From NCBI GenBank assembly GCA_030549335.1, contig CM060188.1:66862196-66926195 (forward strand): a stretch of 64,000 nucleotides of DNA, written 5' to 3'. This document shows, piece by piece, positions 44,731 to 58,300 of the stretch (position 1 is the stretch's first letter; each line of letters opens with the position of its first letter). The notes beneath the pieces are model-generated. The model was not told the DNA's origin. It made no database searches and was given only the letters and a program-made list of their open reading frames with translations. The DNA is from Pontederia crassipes. Lineage: Eukaryota; Streptophyta; Magnoliopsida; Commelinales; Pontederiaceae. Made by a program: the position numbers and the translations under genes.

Positions 44731-47700
44731 TCAGTTGGACATGCAACACTTGAAGACGATGTTCCGCAGAGCTTCCTTTGCTTCTTCCCGGTTTTGTACT
44801 GCATGATCCGTTTCAAATGATAGCCTTTGAATACTAAACTGCAGATCAAGAGGAAAAGTAGCCTTCGGTAACAGGAACTGTGGCAATGCGGAATTCATAA
44901 GATACGAAGCAAGTAATCCACAAGTCAGGGAAAAGGACTGTTGGGGATATGCAAATGCATTTATTCTCAGTCCAATCCAGTCACACGTTAGAGAAATATA
45001 TAGATTAATTTTTTATCGTAGATGTTATTAAATTATAAGTACTAGGATGTTTACAACAAAGACCAGCATTTTGTCAATTCAGAAAAGAATGACTTTAGGA
45101 TCAGTCCTGAAAAAAAATAGAAAACTTTCGTCAATCATTGTTTCCTTTAATGATTGCCAAAAATAACTTTAGGATCAGTCCTGACAGAAGATAGAAAAAT
45201 TTCATCATTGTTTTCTTTAATAAAACAAAAAACACTCTAGATATGTAACTTTTCTTGAATTACATAATCCTATAACAAAATTATGGTTTGATAAAAGTAG
45301 AATAAGTTTATCACCCCAAAAAACATCTAGGGAGGAAAAAAACTGGTAAGGTCATATATTCATTATGTGCATTCAGATTCTAAAAACAATTTCTCAAGAA
45401 ACTAAAATGGAACAGAAAACAAACTAGGTGAATTATGCATTTCAATCAACAGAAAACTTCTTGAAGCATTCCAAAAAATGTGAAGTATCCATTGATTGCA
45501 AGCAAACAGAATAAGTGAGCTGATGTGTAACTAAGCGGATATAAAATTTGTCTTCAAGAGCACAAGTGACACTTCAAGATATGAAGAAAATCATAAAAAA
45601 ATCCTTAGGGTGAATTTGAGTGCTAGAACATCATGAATAATCTAGATTCAGTCACATTTTCACTGATGGTACTTTCGCTGTATTCGCACTTTGCATAGTG
45701 CTAGGATGCACCATGATGTTAATAAAAATTCATTTGCAAAGACAGAACAAAACTAGGAAACTATGCTGACAGAACTCACCCACAATTTTTTTCTTTTTTG
45801 TGAACTCACCCACAATTATGCAGGCATACAAAGGAAAAAAGTAGCAAAATATGATAAACGAGGATTATAAAAAGAAATAGGAATATGGTCGAGTCAATGA
45901 TTTTGTGAAGCGAACCTGGGCACCTTGTCGGACCCGGATATCCGCACCTGTGCTATCTATGGATATAAATGCCACATCATCAATCTCACCTTCCTTTGAC
46001 AAGAATTCCTTCAGAGGCTTACTGAACATTGCATTGATTTCCTGTGTAAGATATAAATATAAACAATTTAAGCTCAAAGAAAAGATGTTCGATTGCAAAG
46101 ACTGTTAAGATCAATAACATTGCAGCATCGATTGAATAACACCTTTAAAGTTCGTTCTCCGTCAGCAGCTATCTTATCAGGTTTAGTAGATTCATACTCC
46201 TTGACATTTATCCACTCAATTGTGCCAAATCCTCCAATGAAGTATATGTCACTGGACATGAAATGCATCAACAATTATTTATGTGAAAAGAGAAGTATAT
46301 AAGATCACTCATCACAGTTACGATACTGCTGATTTAAACAAAAACTCTCAATAAGATGTGGACACAAAAACAGTTACAACAACAACAACAAAGCCTTATC
46401 CCACTAGGTGGGGTCGGCTACATGGATCATACGACGCCATTCGTTAATCCATGTTCATAAGATTCGACATGATTTTATGCTGGCTGTCGGGGCCTAACAC
46501 AACCCTCCTCCTTTATCCGGGCTTGGGACCGGCTATAAAATATAGGCGGAGTTTGGACACAAAAACAGTTATTCATAAGAATTTCACTAAGATGTGTGGA
46601 CACAGAAACAGGATGCATAAACATGACACACTTCATGGAACTTAACTATCAAGTAGTCATTGCAAGTATGAAAAAAGAAGGAAAGGAAATTGTATTGTAG
46701 TTGACAAGCATGATCTACAACTGTATATGAAGTTTTACCATGATGTCTGAACCCAGCATATGGAATTTTTGTTATTTGCCAAATATTGCCTATAGTATGT
46801 TTGTATTTGTTTCTCGTACAATCAGTTAAACGAGAAAATCTTTAAAATATGTTAATTGAGAGGAATAACTCTTGGTTCAAGAACTTTCAAAAAAAAAAAC
46901 TCTTGGTTCAAGACGATCTTGAATTTCTGGACATGTAAATTCCAAAATGATTGTCATAACCAGTTGCATTGGAGTTGCATAACAGCTGGTAGCATGATGA
47001 TCGTAGAAGAAACTAGGAAGCTAGGTTATACAAACCTGATGTTATGCATCCTGTAATAATTGAAGTTGCCCCATTGATGTGTAGGCCATTGGTGGTGCTT
47101 TGCACTAAACAGCTCACAAGCCCATTCCTAAGAAGTGATAAATATTTTCATCAAAACAATTACGATAACAAATGAAAATTTGTAGGCAGCTATAAGGTTG
47201 ATCAGAGAAAACATCTTAGTCAAAAGAAAAAAAAAGAAAATATAACATCCATGAAGTGATTGAGGGCACAAGATGAAAATACAACATGCTGAAAGTTTTC
47301 AATTCAAACTGGAATGTTTTTTTTCCGATAGAAAATCCTAGAAAGTTTTAGGCTAGTGTAGCCTTTTTTTCAAGGCAAATAGGGGCCTGTCTCTGTAACC
47401 TTAAAACATTTTTTAGATCTTTTCAAGATTTTGAGTGTTCCTTACAAATAAACCAATGAAATCAATTTTCCTAAGCATTATAGAAATGTAGATCCTGCTA
47501 TTTATTGTCATGTCCAAGTCCTTTATACTTCGGGATAGTTGTTACTTGATACTTTGATGCAATTCACTTATGTATTTTTTTTTCCTTCTTGATGGAAGTT
47601 TACTTAGGTGCTTCATTCTTAGAATAGCTGTTATTCTCATGATTATGCATATCCTATATGCAAATTTCAAAGTGGGGACGGCGGCGGCGCCAAAAGAGGG

Positions 47701-49756
47701 GAAATTAATACGTACAGTTACTCTATAATTATATATAGACATAATATACATGTATGATTAACACATCTTCAGACAACTACCTTTTGATCAAGTGGAAGTG
47801 GGCAAATATTACCAAAAATTGTCACCCGTGCATCTGACAAGCTGACCCATCCAGGTATCTGAAAGTTAGAGGTCGTTAGCAGCTTTAACAAAAAAACTGC
47901 AGGTCAAGCTCTCAAGAACAATAGAAAGTAACTGAGAGACACCTGTACGACAAGCGAACATTTTGAATTCTCCAACAGGTTCCTAGTATGAATGGCTAAT
48001 GGGGACAGTGAAAGAATTGGATCTGCATACAAGAAGAGGTATCACATTTGTTAACGTGAATGAGAGGATGAATATTTGTGAATGTTAAAGATGGAAGCAC
48101 TTACGCCCCAATGAATCAGGTGCATAATCAACTAATGAACCAACTGGGTAACCTGCAGAGCGATAATTCTTTGGTGACATTATCGTGCACAGCTGAGCAA
48201 ACTTGGCCTTCGCTTGTAGGAATAATGAGACACAAAGAAATGAGTGGACAGACACTAATGATTGCACACTGATCTGATAGAATCCAGATAATAAAAGCAA
48301 TGCATATGCATATTCAACTTACTTGTTCAATTAAATTCCGGACAGCCAATACTGGCTTGGGCAAATCATGTGCCAAAGTTGCAGTTTTCTTACCACCAGA
48401 AATCGGTGCTCTGAAAAGTCCAGCTCTAGCTTCATTTGTTCCAGTTCCTCGAGCAATAGGTGTCAATGCCTTTGGTGCTATAGGGATGCCAATTTCATTG
48501 CTCTCATTTGTCATTATGTTATTCTAAAATAAAACCACCGAGAGCACAAGAATGAATATTAGGAAGTCATTGGAAGATTTTTTAGTCATCCTTTTTCCCC
48601 TCGAAGAAAAAGCAGTTTCTTTAGAGAATGCAGATATCAGTACTTTAGTCCCAGTAGAGACATCCAGGAATGATTTAGAAAGAAAAGTAGGAGTAATTGG
48701 AAACCTGACGTGAAAGAAATAGTGAACCTTAATATGATAAGTGGCAGATCAGTTTACGACTACATTTTGCAATATCACAAATTTTGCAAAGAAAACACAT
48801 TTGCTTTCACCATGGTTGATTTAAGTGCTTTCATATAAAGGAACCAAAAATAGTTCATCCAAAGTTTGAATAAAAACAACATGAAATATCCTCAGTTCTT
48901 CATCAAGCACTCACACAACAAAAAGTTAGTATGCTTTCACATAAAGCATGTAAAAAAAGTTCTGTTATTCAAATGCACCCTAAAACAGTAAAGCCGCCAA
49001 ACAAGATCTTCCAGTGAAATTAGCTTGATGAGCACCTATATAATATTGTCATTGTGAAACAACAAAGCTCTTTTGAAATGTGAGATCTTTGTCATAGTAG
49101 TTCCCTTCAAAGGACTTAAAAATCACAGTGCAGTCGTAACATCCAAGCATATATAACCTTTATATGGTCATCTGCCCTGACCTTGGACATAAATCCAAGA
49201 GGTCCCGTGTGTTCCTGAGACTTCACATTAACAATGTATGTGCCAGTAAGAAATTATCTGTTACAAAAGGACTGATTACTAATCATTTTCTTCCTTCTTT
49301 CTTTTTTCCTATTTTTCGACTCCACAATCATCAACTCAATGTCTGAATTTGCTCGTTTTATATCTATTGATCATGTCAAACACCACAAGAACATGAATTC
49401 GAAGTCGCTGAACAATAACCATCCAAAATCACTCTGAACACGAGGAACGTCCAACGAAGGAACAATAATCACAGAGGAGGAAGAACCTCGAACAAAGGCG
49501 GGCCGTCGTCGCCTACGACGCCGAATCCGTTGGGCGCCGTGCCATTATCTGCCCCGTGCCCGCGCAAGACAGCTCGGGACGCCGTCCGGCGGCTTCGGCC
49601 AGGGAGCCCCAAAGATTTGACCTTTTTGGGCCCCGCCAGGCGCAGAGGCGGTAAAGATTGGATTTTGACGAGGGAGGAGGTCGTGGGTCGGCACGGCGGA
49701 GAGAGCTTGACCGCATTGGAGGGGGTGATCATGGTGGGGCAGAGGGTTTCCATCAT
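44731..49756 (-). CDS. Pyridoxamine-5'-phosphate-oxidase-like FMN-binding split-barrel protein, probably plastid
   Basis: Nine exons join in phase to 388 residues: 49756-49487, 48523-48323, 48207-48105, 48022-47943, 47858-47781, 47127-47036, 46251-46143, 46041-45916 and 44838-44731. All have GT/AG borders. Exon 1 is GC-rich and gives a Ser/Arg/Pro-rich stretch like a chloroplast transit peptide. The body shows NEARAGLFRAPISGG, LAVRNLIEQAKFAQLCTIMS, YPVGSLVDYAPD, SPLAIHTRNLLENSKCSLVV, IPGWVSLSDARVTIFGNI, HHQWPTHQWGNFNYYRM, DIYFIGGFGTIEWI, DDVAFISIDSTGADIRVRQG and FSIQRLSFE. That is the plant PNPOx-like family of Arabidopsis At1g51560 and At1g21065, members of the heme/flavin split-barrel fold; substrate and reaction are not established. 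A Met at 49753 is an alternative start. No frameshift was found. Intron 6 contains a SINE-like insertion. Confidence 0.9.
46376..46553 (-). mobile_element. SINE-like / RTE-derived element in intron 6, 17-bp TSD
   Basis: Minus-strand copy, (CAA)4 at the left end to GGCGGAGTT at the right. The perfect 17-bp repeat TGGACACAAAAACAGTT flanks it (46359-46375 and 46554-46570). Closely similar to the copy at 2128-2318, so probably young. It lies in an intron of the split-barrel gene in the same orientation as the gene. Confidence 0.88.
48575..48612 (+). mobile_element. L1 tail scrap
   Basis: AGTCATCC, TTTTTCCCCTCG spacer and A-rich end match the last third of the L1 3' tail at 21120-21165; the 5' half of the hairpin is absent. 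It lies in intron 1 of the split-barrel gene. Confidence 0.4.
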
Positions 49757-49869
49757 CGCACAGGAAGGGAAACAAAGAAAAAAAAATAGGAAGAAGAGAA
49801 ACCAAAGCGAGGATTGGGCGGTGTATCTATAGGAAAATTTTGGCCGAAGGTGCTCTTGGCAATCTTATA

Positions 49870-50723
49870 TGTATATACAAAATGTGGGGCGGTTGCAATT
49901 TAAGGTACAAAATGTTAAATGTAAGAAAAAAAAATTATAGAGATAGATTCAGTATTGGAATTTGACTCGTGTCCGGATAATATTTTTAGGGGGTGTTTCT
50001 TTCTTAGTTGCGTCACGTTTACTGGCTCTGTTTAGATAAAGGGTCACAGGGTGGGAAGGAGAATGAGAGGAAAGATAAAGGGGGAAAGGGGAACTGAGGA
50101 AAAAAAAAATGAAGATTTCTTTTCATTCTTCTTTATTAAAATTTTATTCAAATAAGAGAAAATAAAATTTTACCTTTTCCTCTCTCTCTTTACCCTCCTT
50201 TCACCTTAATCCAAACACAGTGTAAATATTTTTTAGATTGTTTAACAATTGTATATTATTTATGAAATAATACAAGCCGGTGTCATTCATGAGCCGTTTT
50301 GTTACGAAACAAAATTAAAAAGAATAAAACAAGATAATATTTTATTTTTATTTTAGTTCGAAGAGAATATATTTTTAAAAATATAATTTTTTATAATTAA
50401 AATATTTCATTATAGAGAGTTGATGTTTAATATTATAATGATAGTAAAAATATTAATATAATAACATATGATTAAAATTTTTAAAAATACCATATAATTG
50501 AAAAAGTTGAAAAAAAGTTCAATATAGATATTCTTTCTATATTCTGAGGTTAAATACGATTATTTCACATTTTTTAAATAAATTTATATTTTTTTAATGT
50601 TTGATCGAAATATTCTAATTCTATTGATTCTCATAACATTGGTACTTATTCTTCGATCAAACGGTCCTAATTTTCCCTTTTTAATCTTTTCAATCTTGCA
50701 CAAAACATATATATAATAATATA
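49870..50723. other. Upstream flank of the split-barrel gene
   Basis: AT-rich DNA containing the gene's promoter side. No gene or repeat boundary recognised. Confidence 0.4.
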
Positions 50724-50728
50724 AAAAA

Positions 50729-52831
50729 TGTAACATCCGAAAAAATGAAAAAAAAAAGTCAGCCCAAGCCCAACCAAAAAGCTTACCTAAGTAAGTAGGA
50801 CCCTAAAGAAATATCTAAAAAACCTTCTCCCATTTGCATTCTGCCAGTAGCACCCCCACAAAACCCCCAAACCCCTTCTGCTACAGACAGTAACTCACCA
50901 TCACACCTCAAGAGCTCCACCTCTCACGTGTGCAGCTGGACAAGGAAGGGGAGTAGAGCTCGGCTAAGAAAGGAGGAGGAAGAAAAGAGAAGAGAAGAAA
51001 AGAAAAGAAAAGAAGGAGGTAGCATTGAGGTTTTGTTTAAAATTCTATTAAAATATGTTTGACGAGATTCAAAGTCATAATCACTTTAAATGTGGTGTGT
51101 ATGTTTGGATTAATGATTTTGAAGGTCACATTTGGTCTTCTTAAACAGTATGATTAAAGTTTGTGCATGATTACTTTGTGATGTTCTATGATTTAATTAG
51201 GATTACTATTTCATTGATAATTATGCTTAACTCATGATGCTTTATTATCATTTATACCTAGTTCATGATGAAATTGCCCTTACTCAAACCCTCTACTCAA
51301 CTTCATGCTTATTATGATAAAAATGTGTGATACAAACTTTATAATGATTAGGACAAACGTATATTCCATGTTTTACCTGAATATGTGTCATTGAAATGCT
51401 TATGTGTGTGTAAATGAGTGAAAAATGAGACAAAATAGGAGAAACCTATACCTTTTCACTGGGCACGACCGTGACAACCATGGCACGGTCGTGTCCCCAT
51501 CAGTGTGCACGGACAGGGTCTCAATCGTGCCATGTTTTCCGTGTTTGGCACGGTCTTGACCCAGTATAGGCACGATCATGACAAATAGTGCGGCCACACC
51601 CATGATATAGATCATCCGACCGTACAGTCGGATGAGGGTATGGTCGTTCCATGAGTGCGGCACGGCCTTGACCAAACACACAAATGTTAAACCAAAAAAG
51701 AACGGCCGTGCAGTGATGCCTTCACGGGCGCTCCCTTGTTCAGGCACGATCGTGGTTCTATCTGGCACGACCTTGGAATCATGTTATGTTGATTGTTTCA
51801 CACTTAGAAGATTTTGACATTTGAATGACCTTAAGTAGGACTAAAATATGCAACATGTATTGAAGAATGCAATTAAAAGATAGATTAGTTAAATGTGTTT
51901 TAATCATTGAGGGAAACTAAGTTTTCACTTGTTAGCATAAGTGTCATATTCCTAAGGAAACTATCTACACCCATGTGGTGAGGGTTTTCAATTGGGACAA
52001 AGAGATCCCGGCCTAGCTAGCCAAGGTCTAATGAATCAAAATGATCTTTCTAATCATCAAGATAAGAAGCTATTTAAATAAAAATAGAAGACGAAAAGAT
52101 GTAAGTCGCAAAAGGTGACTACAATGAATGACTTGGGATATAAAGATGAAGATGATGATAATGTAAGTATCTAAAGGAATGTTAATGTATGTCCTCTTGT
52201 CATACCATGCTATGAATGACGATATTAAAGTTAAGCAAGATAAGTTGTGATATACCTTAGCATAATGTTAATAATGTTATATGCTAATGATATTATATGC
52301 TTATCTTATCTTGTCATGATGATTGTTCACATGCCATATGGAGTACATATGTAGTCCATAGCATGCATGTGTTCTACATTTTTATTATGATACAATGCAT
52401 ATGTCATGACATGTAGAGGTCATGTTATAGGATTATAGCATGCATGAGCCTCAACATATCCTAACGAAAGAAATATCCTGCACCTTATAGATCCATGCAG
52501 ATATGGATGAGGCATAAAATCGACGGTGGAGACCTCATGACAGAGAGATTGCACATGAGTTGGTCGGGCCCATGACCCAAGTTATCTTATATTATAATGA
52601 TGAACTCTTTAGTGAGTCAAGTATATATGACCTATGAACCTTTGAGTCATGAACTTTTATATGAACTCATTTATGTATTATGAACTCTACGTTAGATCTT
52701 ATGTTAGAGCCTATGTGACCCATGGATTGGTGATGTTATTTTGGAATTTATGTGTTTAGAAATCTTCCGTACTTTTATGTTATTTATTTTGTTTATTATT
52801 ATAATTATTAGGTTTCTGTTGCGATGTTATA
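50729..52831 (+). mobile_element. LTR of the TGTAACA family, with palindromic-motif block
   Basis: Begins TGTAACATCCGAAAAAATG and ends GTTGCGATGTTATA, whose reverse complement TATAACATCGCAAC mirrors the start. It follows the 39825 LTR in layout: a leader, a block of CACGGTCGTG-type motifs (51461-51776), and a 'gcatgcatg...ctgcacctt' region. No matching 5-bp flanks were found (AAAAA and TGTAA), so one side may be rearranged. The end position is inferred. Confidence 0.55.
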
Positions 52832-53304
52832 TGTAATTAGGTCAAGAAGTATCATGCAAATATAAGAGCCTCTTGTCATCCTTCCTTAGCGGATCAAATC
52901 TTGATAATGAATTAGAGGTTGGGGTGGAATGGTAAATGATCATCGCTTAAGAAATGTCTCGAGTTTGAATTTTTGTAAATATAAAAAAATTTTGTTATAA
53001 GTCTCATCTACCACTGCCAAGTACGTGATCAGGGCTGGATTAGTTGGACTCGATAGTGAGTCGGCCTTCTAACTTGTGGCATTGATTATTACATGTATTG
53101 ACTATGTTTTTCGTTCTTATTAAAAGTATGCTTGATCATTTGATTGGTGGTGCATTTGAAAAGTTGTTATGACTTGATTTTGAGAAATGCAATCATGATC
53201 CATTTGAAATAGAATTTTATATGATTCATCTTCTGTATTGATATACAATTGTTATATGGTGAATCATGTAATGATATATGTCTGTATCATTCTGCATGTA
53301 CGGT
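52832..53304. other. Unassigned, with a weak SINE-like stretch
   Basis: TGGTAAATGAT (about 52930) and GAGTTTGAATTT (about 52959) loosely resemble pol III A and B boxes. The match is poor and no ends are seen. Confidence 0.2.
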
Positions 53305-54675
53305 GGTTGGAACTAAGTGCTAATAACGTGGAAGCCACCTCTAAAATTCAATTCATCATTTTGTTCTAAGAAATATAATGAGATAGGCCGAAACTAAGTG
53401 CATGATTATGAGAACTGGACCGAACTGATCGAACTGATCCGATCGTCGATCGGTCATCTATGCGATCTACAAGGAGCCCTAAAATCGGACCCCTACTCAA
53501 ATCAGATTGAACCAGTCAAAACTAGTCAAAAATTGATAAAAAAAAATAGGTTGAACCACATTTTTGGACCAACAAAAAAATTTCAAGAGATAATCAAATA
53601 AAATTTATTGTTATAAATTTGGAAAATATCCAAATATGAACTTTCTCCATAAACGATCATATTGATCAATTAGCTTTCCCCCTCCCTCCTTATTAATACT
53701 TGTCCCTTTACTCTCACATTGCTATTATTATCAATGTAGAACTATCTTTGTACACTCATTTGTTCTTTCTCTTTTTATTTAGTATAGAATTTATTAAACT
53801 CTCAACTTTAATTTATGGATTATGATTTTATTAAAACCATTTAATATAATAAATGTATATTATTATATAAATTAATTATGTATTTATTATATTATATATA
53901 ATATTTATCATATTAGATAAATTAATTGAATGAATGGTGCAAACTTCTTTGTTACATGTATAATATACAACAATACTATAATATACTTAGTATAGTATTA
54001 TATATATATATATATTCTTTATTTAATATGTAATAAGTTCAAATTAAATAGTTAACCACTAATTATAATATTTATTTATTTATACAAAAAAATCTTTTCA
54101 TAATATTTTAGGAAAAAATATTTATCTATTGCTTCTAACATAAAAAGATATGAAATACAAAAAATTTAACCAGTGGAAAATTTATATATAATAATCAAAT
54201 TCAATAAATTTTAAATTTATTAAGTGTGTGATAATTTAATGTCAAATCTTAAATTTAATTTTATAAATTTATGATTGTTATTTTTTTTGTAGAATTACAT
54301 TTTGACATATTCATATAGGCATATAATCAAAATATCATAACTTAATTTAATTTATCATATTAAATATAATATTTTATTATTATCTGATCCGACTGATCTA
54401 ATCGGTTCGACTTGAAACGGATGGTTGTCTGGATCGTTGTCCAGTTCAAGGTAGACAACACTAACTGTCATACGGAGTTAAGTGCTACATCACAAGAAAT
54501 TATTGCGAGAGTCACATCTAAAATTTGTATAGGCCACATTTAGAATTCACATATTGACATATTACTATATAATTTGTTCCCCGAAAGAGATGAAATAGAA
54601 TGAAGTTAAATTCTACATCACTTATCATGATGGGAGCCATATCTAAAATTCACCTACCGACTATACAAACTGGTC
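53305..54675. repeat. Short tandem repeat units interrupted by an AT-rich DNA element
   Basis: The landmarks 'aactaagtgcta'/'agttaagtgctacatcac' followed by 'agccac.tctaaaattca' recur at about 53310, 54475 and 54605, with another start at about 53390. Between 53397 and 54477 lies an AT-rich insert whose ends are inversely related (AGTG....GAACTGGAC in both) and which carries GATCGAACTGATCC-type motifs, resembling the element at 192-1343. Target duplication unresolved. Confidence 0.45.
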
Positions 54676-55376
54676 AATTGGTGATATGTGCATTAGAGTG
54701 TTGCATTTGCATACATTTGTTCAACATGGTTTAAATGATATTGATTACTTGAGATGATTTTGATAAAAAGGTTGCATATATAATTTTCTGATGTATGAAA
54801 ATATTGATTTTGGTATTATGATTATTGCATATTTCTTCATGTTTCCCTGAATTGATTAGATGGTAATATATAGCTTATGTAAGCTATTTTTTACTCACTA
54901 TGTTGTTTCTAAAATCAAAATACCTATTCGGATCGTGTGAGTCTATATCTTAGCAGGATTATCTCTTGTGATGCCAAGGTGTTGGGGGAATTTGTGTCTC
55001 TCGTGTCCTTTTGTTAGGATATTGAGAGAGTGGTTATATAACTATTCTTTATGTTAGCTTTGTATTTTGTATCAAAAATAAGTTAACTTGTAAAATGTAA
55101 AACTTAAGGAATATTGATTTTCTCTAAAAAATTATCATAAATTGTGTGATATGTTTATTAATATTTATATTCCTTATGTTATAAAAAAATTACATCATGT
55201 TTCTATAATCTTTCTCAACTTTATTTGAACATCTGTAATGAATCATGAACTCTGATTTAAATCAGGTTTGTGACAATAACTATAAGTGTCTTTCGATTTT
55301 CTTAATTATGGCTTGCATGAAATAAAATAAATCCTAAAAATTATTATGAAATCAACTACTTCTTCTCATATAACAA
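54676..55376. other. AT-rich DNA, nothing recognised
   Basis: Lies between the repeat block and the LINE. It may include 5' LINE sequence; no boundary seen. Confidence 0.3.
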
Positions 55377-58300
55377 TTGACTCAAATCATGGAATTAGAG
55401 GAAAGCATTAAACACAAACCATTAAAGATTCAAACTCAATTAATATTAAGAAAAAATCTCCTACATAAACAAGGTTCAATTAGGATGACCACTCCCGATT
55501 CGCCCCCTCCCCCTCCACTTGACCCCTCTCTCACAAGCTCTCTAAACAAACCTCCCGCATCCAACTATCTAAGGGCACTCCAATCTAGGGCTCATCCACA
55601 TGATCCTAGCTCTACGGCAAACACCTTCCCTTCTCTATCAAAGGTGCAGTTGCAACGCCTGAAGAATTCTATTGCTAAGAAAGTTGCTAATCCCCAGGAA
55701 GATGTTGAAGAGATATTTGCTACCCTCGCCCTATCTATGATGGGTTGTTTTATTAACTCCTCTTCTTGGTTGGATCTCTTATGCGAAGAACTCCAAATGA
55801 TTTGGATTCTTAAAGCTCCATTAAAAATCACAAAACTTGCTAACTCAATTCTTGTGTTCCATTTTGCAGATCCCGAGGCAGTATGTTCTTACATGGGGAT
55901 CATGGTTTGTGCAGGATTGCATCCTACATGTTACCCTTCCAAAGCCTTTATTTAAACCCCCTGAAGAGCAACTCTCCTCATCGGCGGTATGGATCAAGTT
56001 GTCAAGTTTACCCTACGAGTTATTAACAAAAAATCTATACTCAAGATTGCATAGTGGTTTGGGACTCCTCTGAAAGTCGACGATGTCAACATACTTGGGG
56101 AGCATAGTAGGTTCGCCTGCATTTATGTGGAGATTGACTTGTTTGCTCTGATCAAGCAAGGAGTGTGGATCCGAGCAGCAGACGGCTCTCAACACTTTCA
56201 GCGAGTTCTCTACGACAACATTCCACTGGCGCACTTGGAACTCCTTCTCTTAGCAACTGGATGCACTCGTTTCATTCCCGCTGGCGCCGATCACCGCTAG
56301 AGGTAAAGGCCAACAATGGACCTTTTCGTCGCTTGGTCCAACCCTTGGCCCACAACTCGGTCCAGGTTCCTAAACTTGCCAGCTCCTATAATCCTTACGC
56401 TCCCCTGGTATCCGTCAATCAAGAGCTTACACTAGATCAAACTATGGAGCTGACACATTGCACGCAAACGGTCACCCCACGTCAGCATATGTCTCCACGT
56501 GACACAAGCTTCATGGCATATTGAGGGTCTACACATGTCCCATGTGACTCCTCTCCCCTCAGAACCAACCCATCACATGGGGCTACAAGGGAACTTTCCC
56601 TCACGCAGAATGACTCCTCTTTCCCCTTTTACAACTCTCTATAGGCAAACCCAATCCTAGCTCTTCTCATGGGACGGAGATCGATGATGGCAGCCAAAAT
56701 ACACATCAAGACATGGTCCATAAAGTCTCTGAAAGGCTCCTCTCACCGAAAATTGAGGCAATATCTTCCCAGGAGGAGGAATCAGAGGAAGAACAAGTTG
56801 ATAAAGACCTCTTGGGCGTCTCTATAAGCAAGATGAGAGACTGCATTAGGGATATAATTAGAATTCACCAGTCAGACATCCTAGTACTACTCAAAACCCT
56901 GATAAAGCTAACTATGTGATTAGTAGAGATTGGAAGGGTGTGTGTAGTGCAGGCACCAATGCATATGGAGGAATCATCCTTGCATGATCAAGCTGCGACA
57001 TCCGGATAACTTCGCTCCACATTACTACCCAAGTTCTTCACGCAGTCATCTCTCCGTCTGACTATACCTTTCTGTTATTTCGTATTTATGCTAGCACTCA
57101 ACCCATGGTTAGAAATTTACTCTAGTAGGGCATTATTAAACTTAATTTGGATGACATCCCATGGGCAATTCTATGTTATATGAATAACATTCTGTATCCA
57201 AAAGATAAAAAGGGGGCACGCAATTTTTAAAGTTACAAAATCTATTCGCAATTTTAGAAACTTAGTACATCATCAAGGTCTTTTTGATATCCCCTTGACT
57301 CGTAACCAATACACATTGTGTAATAATCGCACAGGGGCTAGAATTCTATGTCAATTAGATAATTTTTTTTGTAAACCATAATTGGATTGTAAAATCCCCA
57401 ACATAACCTTACATACTTTACATCATTGTACTTCAGATCATGCCCCTTAGTATTTATCACACATCAAATAAAAAAGAAACCCAAGTTGTTTAAATATGAG
57501 CATTTATGATTTGAATACCCCATAGAGAATGTTTGGCAACAATGTAAACATCAAAACCAAACCTTGGGTTCTTGATGAGATCAAAGAAAAAACACTGCAC
57601 TGAAATAGACACGACCTAGGGAGGTTTGAAAATAAGGTTGAACAAACAACAAAATAAATCAGCAAGCTTGAACTCAAAGATGCAAACCATGGGTTATCCC
57701 ACAAGGAACTTATTCACCTCAAATCATTGTACAACAAACAAGTAGCATATCTTAGACAAATAATGTTGAAATGGTGGGGCAAATCTAAGGTAAATTGGCT
57801 AAAAATGGTGATAAAAACTCAATTTTTTTCATATTACCACCCTTGTCAAATATAGAACAAATCTCATTCCCTCAATCACTAACCAAGGAAACAGACAAGA
57901 GGACATCATGAAGACTTTTGTCCAACACTACAAGGAGCTTTGGATGCTCGAGCTAGACCCTCACTCAATAAATCTTTGCCCCCCCCCCCCAACCCAACCC
58001 AACAACCTTAAATACATCTTTGTTAAACCATTTGTCTGCCACTATATAGATAAATGATTGTCTCAAATCCATGCCATCAGGAAAGGCCCCTAGTCCTGAC
58101 GGCTTCCTTATTAAATTTTACAAGAATTACTGGGTTAATATGGGTCCTGACTTAATTGTTAAGATCCAAACTTGGTCACTAGTTATAGACACATTTCTCT
58201 TTGTAATGTCTTATATAGATTGATCGCTAAGTTTTTGGCAAACCGCCTGAAGTTGACACTTCCATCCTGATTGACTAAGCCCAGGCTACTTTTGTAGCCC

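Noticed and set aside
51400..51768. 122-codon minus-strand ORF
   Set aside because: It is produced by the palindromic CACGGTCGTG array of an LTR; the related LTRs do not conserve the frame.
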